Shown here: positions 30,704 to 35,446 of the stretch, one piece after another | How positions within the stretch are numbered: position 1 is the first letter of the stretch | Layout of the letters: every line of letters starts with the position of its first letter | Assembly (NCBI GenBank): GCA_031422555.1 | Contig: JANPLZ010000128.1 | Coordinates: 1 to 35,446 of the forward strand | DNA from: JANNAT01 sp031422555 | Lineage (GTDB): Bacteria; Pseudomonadota; Alphaproteobacteria; Rhodobacterales; Rhodobacteraceae | Reading direction: 5' to 3' | DNA: 35,446 bases | Notes under the pieces: model-generated | Databases searched by the model: none | What the model was told of the DNA's origin: nothing | The model's input: the letters and a program-made list of their open reading frames with translations, nothing else | Translations under genes and position numbers: made by a program

Positions 30704-31846
30704 CTAGCCCAGATGATCAACCCGCTGCATGTATTGCGCCAACCCGCGCACGTGACCAAGCCATTCGGCCAGCAGTTTGGGATCATGCGGCGCTGCATGC
30801 ACGCCCGCCGCGATCTGGCGCTGCAACACGGCCTCGACGCCCAGCGACACCGGCACCGAAACCAGCCGCCCCATCGCCGTGCCGCGCGCATCGCCCCAGG
30901 CATCCATCGTCCATGTCTGGTGAAACACCGCCCGACCGTCCCGTTCGGCTTTCAGACTGACGCACAGGATAACGCGGTCCGGCTCTCCGGGGGCATAGCC
31001 GTTCTGGGCCAGAAATTCCGCCGCCATCTGCGCCAGCCGCGCCTCGCCTTCGGACCCCGACAAGGTTTCGATTTCGGCAAATACCGGGGCCCAAGCGTCG
31101 GTCCAGCCGTTCAACCGGATGGTGCCACGCACAAAATCGCGCAGCTTCCAATCCTTGTCGAACCGGTAATCGTCGATAAAGCCAAAACTGTCGCGGTTCG
31201 GATAAACCTCAAAGGTTTCCGGCACCGGCAACGGCGCGGTATAGGCCGTGATCGCATCCCAAGGCCGCGCCACCCGCAATTCCACAAAATTCCGCAAACT
31301 GCGAGAGGGAGAGCGTAGCGCCTTGAGCACCCCCAAAGGAGCCCAGCTGAACTTGTAGCGAAACGCATTGGCAATTTTCGGAACACCGCCGCAATAGGAG
31401 GTAAAACTTAGCACATTATCAACGTGATAGGCCTTGGATGCCCGATACTGCGCCACCAGATCATGTGCCATCAGATGATCAATACCGGGATCAAGCCCTA
31501 CCTCATTCAGCGACACCAGCCCGGCATCGCGGAAAGCCGCGTCCAGCGCGCGCATTTCGGGCGCAATGTAGGACGACGATACAAAATGTGCCCCCGCCGC
31601 CAGACAGGCTTGGGCAATCGCCACATGTTGATCGGCGGGCAGCATTGAAATCGCCAGATCACCGGGTTGCAGCGCAGCGGTCAGGGCAGGCAACGTATAG
31701 GCCCGGATATCTTTGGCAATATCGCCAACCGCCTCTTGTGCATTGGCCACAGTGCGGTTCCACACCACAACGTCGTGCCCAGCCTCGATCAGCCGCCGCA
31801 AGCCGGGGCCAGAGGACAGGCCGGTGCCGCACCAATGTATCGTCAT
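30704..31846 (-). CDS. Saccharopine dehydrogenase (L-glutamate-forming type, Lys9-like)
   Basis: The 380-residue protein has an N-terminal Rossmann fold (IHWCGTGLSSGPGLRRLIEAGHDVVVWNR, spread over 3-31) and a C-terminal saccharopine reductase domain, including NEVGLDPGIDHLMAHDLV (about 110-130) and the SYCGGVPKIANAFRYKFSWAPLGVL segment. This enzyme class interconverts saccharopine with glutamate and aminoadipate semialdehyde. ATG 31846 follows AGGAG and lies 12 bp after the stop of the lysine-side saccharopine dehydrogenase gene, so the two form an operon. Together they can convert lysine to aminoadipate semialdehyde (catabolism) or the reverse. No semialdehyde dehydrogenase gene is in view. 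Confidence 0.9.
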   Translation of the reverse strand: MTIHWCGTGLSSGPGLRRLIEAGHDVVVWNRTVANAQEAVGDIAKDIRAYTLPALTAALQPGDLAISMLPADQHVAIAQACLAAGAHFVSSSYIAPEMRALDAAFRDAGLVSLNEVGLDPGIDHLMAHDLVAQYRASKAYHVDNVLSFTSYCGGVPKIANAFRYKFSWAPLGVLKALRSPSRSLRNFVELRVARPWDAITAYTAPLPVPETFEVYPNRDSFGFIDDYRFDKDWKLRDFVRGTIRLNGWTDAWAPVFAEIETLSGSEGEARLAQMAAEFLAQNGYAPGEPDRVILCVSLKAERDGRAVFHQTWTMDAWGDARGTAMGRLVSVPVSLGVEAVLQRQIAAGVHAAPHDPKLLAEWLGHVRGLAQYMQRVDHLG

Positions 31847-31858
31847 TGTCTTATTCTC

Positions 31859-32968
31859 CTATAGGGCTGCGGTGTGGCGATCAAACTCTGTCTTGGCACG
31901 GCCCCAAACACCTTCATCAATCGCGTGCAAGGCGGCCAGTGACGGCAAGAGTTGGGCTGCGAAATCCATGCTGCTTTCAACCGGCAACAATGATGGCAGA
32001 TTGTCGATGGCCATCACATCCAACGGCGGGGCATGTGCGACGCGCAGGGCGGGCGCGCCCCAATCCGTGGCGCGGTCATAGACTTTGACCGGCGAGAAAT
32101 CGGATGTCGGATCGCAGGCAATATCGCCGATCACCCGCAAAGCCCGGACGTCGGTTTTGGCCGAAGCCGGCACAAACACCGGACAGCCGGGGCGCGCAAG
32201 GATGCAGTTCAGAAAAATCTCATGCGCCAGCACCTCGGGGAACGGCCCGCCGCTGGCGGTTTCGGCGATATCCCATTTCGTTGCTGCCACCCCAAGGGCT
32301 GCACACAGATCGGCAGCGCCGCTGCCAACCCGGCCCAAAGCCCCGATAATCAACGCCCGCACCGGATTGCTGCCCGCCAGATTGCTGCCAGCCGGATTGC
32401 TGCCAGCCAGATTGCTGCCCGCCAGATTGCTGCCCGCCAGATCAGCCGCAAGATCGGCCAAAAGCGCGGCTTTGCCCGGATACTTTGCCACCGGGCCTGC
32501 CAAGTCACCACGCTGTTGGGCGGCCCAACATTTCAACGCAATCGCAGCCCCCGCATAACCGGCCCAATAGCCAAAGGCCGCGACCCGCCGCCCTGTGCCG
32601 TCCACCAGATATTCCAGATCAAACAAGGTGCCGCCGCCTGCCACAAAGCGGCGCAGCAGGGTCTGGCCTGCGGGCTGCCCTTTATAGGCATGGCCAAACA
32701 TGATGTGGCGATGCGGCAGTGCCGAGCCATCTTCGGGCAATTCTTTCAAGCCAAAGATAATCGCCTCTGCCGGGGCCCGCGGCCACAGATTTTCAGCCAC
32801 GATCTGACAGCCGGCATCAAGGTAGCCTGTGATGTCAATCGCGCGGCTGCGGCTGTGTTCGACTGTTACCGTCATCCCGCCGGCGATCAAGGATGCCGCA
32901 CCTTCGGGCGTCACGCCCACCCGGTCTTCGTTCGGGCGTTGTTCGGCCCGTATCCACAGATGCGTCAT
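31859..32968 (-). CDS. Saccharopine dehydrogenase (L-lysine-forming type, Lys1-like) with tandem repeat insertion
   Basis: The 369-residue protein has an AlaDH/PNT-like N-terminal domain, starting WIRAEQRPNEDRVGVTP, and a Rossmann domain (IIGALGRVGSGA at about 207-218). Catalytic residues match yeast Lys1: Lys75 in FGLKELP (Lys77 there) and His93 in FGHAYKG (His96 there). It interconverts lysine plus 2-oxoglutarate with saccharopine using NAD(H). The start is ATG 32968; TTG 32983 lacks support. Five copies of LAGSN/PAGSN (177-201) encoded by a 15-bp repeat lie immediately before the Rossmann strand, in a linker where I would expect none. It is the first gene of a two-gene operon. Confidence 0.92.
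   Translation of the reverse strand: MTHLWIRAEQRPNEDRVGVTPEGAASLIAGGMTVTVEHSRSRAIDITGYLDAGCQIVAENLWPRAPAEAIIFGLKELPEDGSALPHRHIMFGHAYKGQPAGQTLLRRFVAGGGTLFDLEYLVDGTGRRVAAFGYWAGYAGAAIALKCWAAQQRGDLAGPVAKYPGKAALLADLAADLAGSNLAGSNLAGSNPAGSNLAGSNPVRALIIGALGRVGSGAADLCAALGVAATKWDIAETASGGPFPEVLAHEIFLNCILARPGCPVFVPASAKTDVRALRVIGDIACDPTSDFSPVKVYDRATDWGAPALRVAHAPPLDVMAIDNLPSLLPVESSMDFAAQLLPSLAALHAIDEGVWGRAKTEFDRHTAAL
32365..32439. repeat. Five-copy 15-bp in-frame tandem repeat in the lysine-side saccharopine dehydrogenase gene
   Basis: Five consecutive 15-bp units of GATTGCTGCCCGCCA and near-identical variants (two differ at one or two bases) give LAGSN x3, PAGSN, LAGSN on the minus strand. The copies have diverged little, so the array is recent or kept homogeneous. 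The unit is a multiple of 3, so copy changes alter linker length without shifting the frame. Confidence 0.9.
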
Positions 32969-33146
32969 CGTCGTTTTGTCCAACCGGTTTGCCCTGAGGC
33001 CCAGCGATACCAGATATTGCGCGGCACAAAAGGGGCCGCAGCGGCATTTTTCTGGTCAGGCAGCGCGTGGCACTGTTGCCCGGTGGTGGTCTGGGGCCGC
33101 GCGACAGGCTATAAGCCTGCGATTGGCGTTGGGTAAAGGTCGGGTG

Positions 33147-35446
33147 ATGCGCGTGTTTTCCCTATTGGCAGAGGTGCTGTTCGTCGGCCATTCCCTTGTC
33201 GGCCCCAATTTGCCGCCTTTGGTCGAAACGGCCCTGCGCCAGATGAACGCCCCATCTGTTGTGCAGGCGCAGGTTATCAACGGCGCGTCGCTGGCCTATA
33301 ATTGGGATCATGCTGCCAAAGCCGAAGGGGTTGACGCCCGTGCGCTGTTGGCGGATCGCGGCACCGATGTGCTGATCCTGACCGAAGCCCAACCTTTTGC
33401 CAACCATGTGACATGGTCAGACACTGCCGCGCAGATCGCCAAATTCGCCGCGCTGGCAACCGAGACCAATCCCGACACCCGTATTTATGTTTATGAAAGC
33501 TGGCCAAGCCTGAAATCCGGCCCCGGCGTGGTGATTGAAGGCGATGCGGGTGCGGGTATCGCCTGGCGAGAGCGTCTGGCACTGGATTTGCCGCTGTGGC
33601 AGGGTGTGGTGACTCAAGCGGCTGAAATATCTGGCGATAATATCAACCTCATCCCCGCCGGGCAGGCCATGGGGCGGTTGGCCGATCAGATTGGCAAAGG
33701 GGCTGTGCCGGGGCTGACCAGCATCCAAGATGTTTTTGCCGACGATATTCATCCCAACGGCAAGGGTTTGTATTTTTTGGCGATGGTGCATGCGGGCGCG
33801 GTAGCCCAACGCAGCCCGCAAGGTTTGCCCGCCAAACTGACGCGGGCTTGGGCGTCGCGCGATGCGGTGATCACCGATGCCCAAGCACAGGCCTTTCAGC
33901 GCATTGCGTGGGAAAGCCTGCAATCCTATGTCGTCGCCGCAGGCGATGTTGCTGCCGCCACAGTTGCGCCCGCCGATGGGGGGGCATTGCCCGCAGCCGA
34001 TGTTGCGGCAACGGCAGTTGTGCCGGTGGACATGGCAAACCCCGTTGATCCCGCTTTCCCCCCGTTTGCGCCCATCACCAACCGCCATTTGTCACTGGGC
34101 CTTGCGGGCATCAACGATTGGTCGGTGCAACAACCGTTCCTGAATGTGATGAAAACCGCGCGGCCCTGGGTGGGGCATCTGCCGGACCAATGGGGCGGCT
34201 GGGGCCATGACGATCTGGCGCGCGCAGGCGTGTTAGACCCCGATGGCTGGCCCCGATCTTTGCCGCCCAATCTGACCGGCATATCCACCCTGATCCTGAC
34301 TGATCTGCCCGCCGATGCCTTGGGCGTTGCCGGTCGATATCTGCTGACCTATCGGGGCAAAGGCACCTTGAAGCTGGAGGGCCGTGCCCAAGTGCTGCAA
34401 ACTGACCCCGGCCAGATCAGTTTTGACTATGCCCCTGGCCCGGGGTCTGTGCAGATCACTTTGACCGCGATTGATGCAGATGATCCGATCCGCGATCTTG
34501 TGGTGGTGCGCGCGTCTCGGGCTGGTCTGCTGGCCGAAGGGGCCGTGTTCAACCCCGATTGGCTGGCCCGTATCCACGGCGCAGCCGCCTTGCGGTTCAT
34601 GGAGTGGATGGCCACCAATAACAGTCTGCTGGCCCAAAGCGCTGATCGACCGAAGCCCGCCGATTATACTTATGCCCGCCTCGGCGCTCCCATCGAAGTG
34701 ATGGTGCAACTGGCAAACACGTTGCAGGCCAATCCGTGGTTTACCCTGCCGCATCTGGCCGAAGATGCATTGGTGCGCGACTATGCCCGGATCGTGCATG
34801 ACCAACTTGATCCCAACCTGATCGCCCATGTTGAGTATTCAAACGAAGTCTGGAATTGGCAATTCGCCCAAAGTCGCTGGGCCGAAGAGCAAGGCAAACT
34901 GCGCTGGGGGCAAGAACAGACTTGGGTGCAATATTACGGCCTGCGCGCCGCCGAAGTGGCGGAGATCTGGGCGGATGTGTTCAAAGACGCGCCAACTCGT
35001 CTGGTGCGGATTGTGGCGGTGCAAACCGGCTGGCTGGGCCTTGAGACGCAAATTCTGAACGCGCCTTTAGTCATGGCAGAAAGTCGCAACCCACCCGGCG
35101 ACAGTTTTGACGCTTATGCCGTGACGGGTTATTTCAGCGCGCTGTTGGGAGCTGATGAAAAATACGCATTCCTGAAAGACTGGCTGATCCAATCCCAAGC
35201 CGCCGCCGTCAAATCGGTGACCGCGCAAGGCCTGACTGGCGCAAATGCCACGGCCTATATCCGCCAGCATCGGTTTGATGGCGCTGTTGCCCTTGCGGCG
35301 GCGGAATTGCGCGATGGGTCAGTCACCGGCGACACCGCCGACAGTTTGAACCGGCTTTTAACGGAAATCATCCCTTACCACGCGACGATTGCGGCAGACC
35401 GTGGATTGCGGTTGATGATGTATGAAGGCGGCAGCCATGTCGTGGG
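33147..35446 (+). CDS. SGNH hydrolase-like plus clan-A glycosidase-like protein, 3' end missing
   Basis: The frame is open from ATG 33147 (AAAGG about 7 bases upstream) to the last base, at least 766 residues. The N-terminal domain (about 8-215) looks like an SGNH/GDSL esterase: VLFVGHSL with Ser16 as nucleophile and a DDIHPNG block with Asp199 and His202. An Ala/Val/Pro-rich linker (about 265-310) follows. The rest (about 315-766) has VEYSNEVWNW with Glu567 after Asn566, the NE acid/base signature of clan-A glycosidases, and MMYEGGSH with Glu760, a plausible nucleophile about 190 residues later. No clear signal peptide is present: only about 8 residues precede the first beta-strand. I do not recognise a named family; a carbohydrate de-esterifying and cleaving role is inferred. 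The gene is divergent from the saccharopine operon. Confidence 0.75.
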   Translation, partial: MRVFSLLAEVLFVGHSLVGPNLPPLVETALRQMNAPSVVQAQVINGASLAYNWDHAAKAEGVDARALLADRGTDVLILTEAQPFANHVTWSDTAAQIAKFAALATETNPDTRIYVYESWPSLKSGPGVVIEGDAGAGIAWRERLALDLPLWQGVVTQAAEISGDNINLIPAGQAMGRLADQIGKGAVPGLTSIQDVFADDIHPNGKGLYFLAMVHAGAVAQRSPQGLPAKLTRAWASRDAVITDAQAQAFQRIAWESLQSYVVAAGDVAAATVAPADGGALPAADVAATAVVPVDMANPVDPAFPPFAPITNRHLSLGLAGINDWSVQQPFLNVMKTARPWVGHLPDQWGGWGHDDLARAGVLDPDGWPRSLPPNLTGISTLILTDLPADALGVAGRYLLTYRGKGTLKLEGRAQVLQTDPGQISFDYAPGPGSVQITLTAIDADDPIRDLVVVRASRAGLLAEGAVFNPDWLARIHGAAALRFMEWMATNNSLLAQSADRPKPADYTYARLGAPIEVMVQLANTLQANPWFTLPHLAEDALVRDYARIVHDQLDPNLIAHVEYSNEVWNWQFAQSRWAEEQGKLRWGQEQTWVQYYGLRAAEVAEIWADVFKDAPTRLVRIVAVQTGWLGLETQILNAPLVMAESRNPPGDSFDAYAVTGYFSALLGADEKYAFLKDWLIQSQAAAVKSVTAQGLTGANATAYIRQHRFDGAVALAAAELRDGSVTGDTADSLNRLLTEIIPYHATIAADRGLRLMMYEGGSHVV

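Noticed and set aside
32365..32439. CRISPR-like array suggested by regular repeats
   Set aside because: The 15-bp units are contiguous with no spacers and lie in frame inside a conserved enzyme gene.
32033..33136. Plus-strand frame of 367 codons opposite the lysine-side saccharopine dehydrogenase
   Set aside because: It runs antisense to catalytic motifs (Lys75, His93) and even translates the tandem repeat as RQIAA/RIAAS; it resembles no protein family.

Overview
The window looks like a chromosomal segment of a Rhodobacterales (Roseobacter/Rhodobacter-type) alphaproteobacterium. The evidence is moderately GC-rich coding sequence, an RpoE-ChrR (sigma-E/zinc anti-sigma) pair flanked by the same five-gene divergent operon known from Rhodobacter sphaeroides, a DUF3035 lipoprotein, DUF1674 and DUF3833 proteins, a heparinase-like gene next to purH, and an endonuclease-type MutL. 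Most of it is ordinary core genome. I see no tRNA, rRNA, CRISPR array, transposase or prophage gene.

Layout. 1-4050: the end of a 1-Cys peroxiredoxin, a BetI-like repressor divergent from an orphan choline-type binding protein fused by position to a zinc alcohol dehydrogenase, then two small hypothetical genes (a zinc ribbon and a secreted protein). 4050-10780: a translation/RNA-processing cluster on the minus strand (rbfA, a phosphodiester glycosidase-like gene, truB, a DUF1643 gene, rpsO, pnp), interrupted by a plus-strand RTX calcium-binding gene. 10870-12150: dapB and a small exported protein. 12158-13644: divergent DUF1674 (succinate dehydrogenase assembly type) and an RsmB-type rRNA methyltransferase.

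13645-19760: the sigma-E block. rpoE and chrR point right. A tightly overlapping five-gene operon (FAD oxidoreductase, DUF1365, MFS transporter, DUF3833, SDR) points left. The gap between them holds two divergent promoter-like elements with identical architecture, TGATCC-N16-CGTA(A/T), which suggests that the sigma factor drives both its own gene and the operon. In R. sphaeroides this system answers singlet oxygen and the operon is linked to unusual membrane fatty acids. The expected fatty-acid methyltransferase is not in this window.

19817-30558: a long minus-strand run of heparinase-like gene, purH, lspA, a DUF3035 lipoprotein, two M16 peptidases (one lacking the zinc motif), mutL, rmuC and hutD. 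30704-32968: a two-gene saccharopine pathway unit (lysine-side and glutamate-side dehydrogenases as separate proteins); the first carries a 5 x 15 bp in-frame tandem repeat. 33147-end: a large open gene, cut by the window edge, that joins an SGNH/GDSL-like domain to a region with the NE and YEGG signatures expected of a clan-A glycosidase. This last gene is the least familiar protein in the window.
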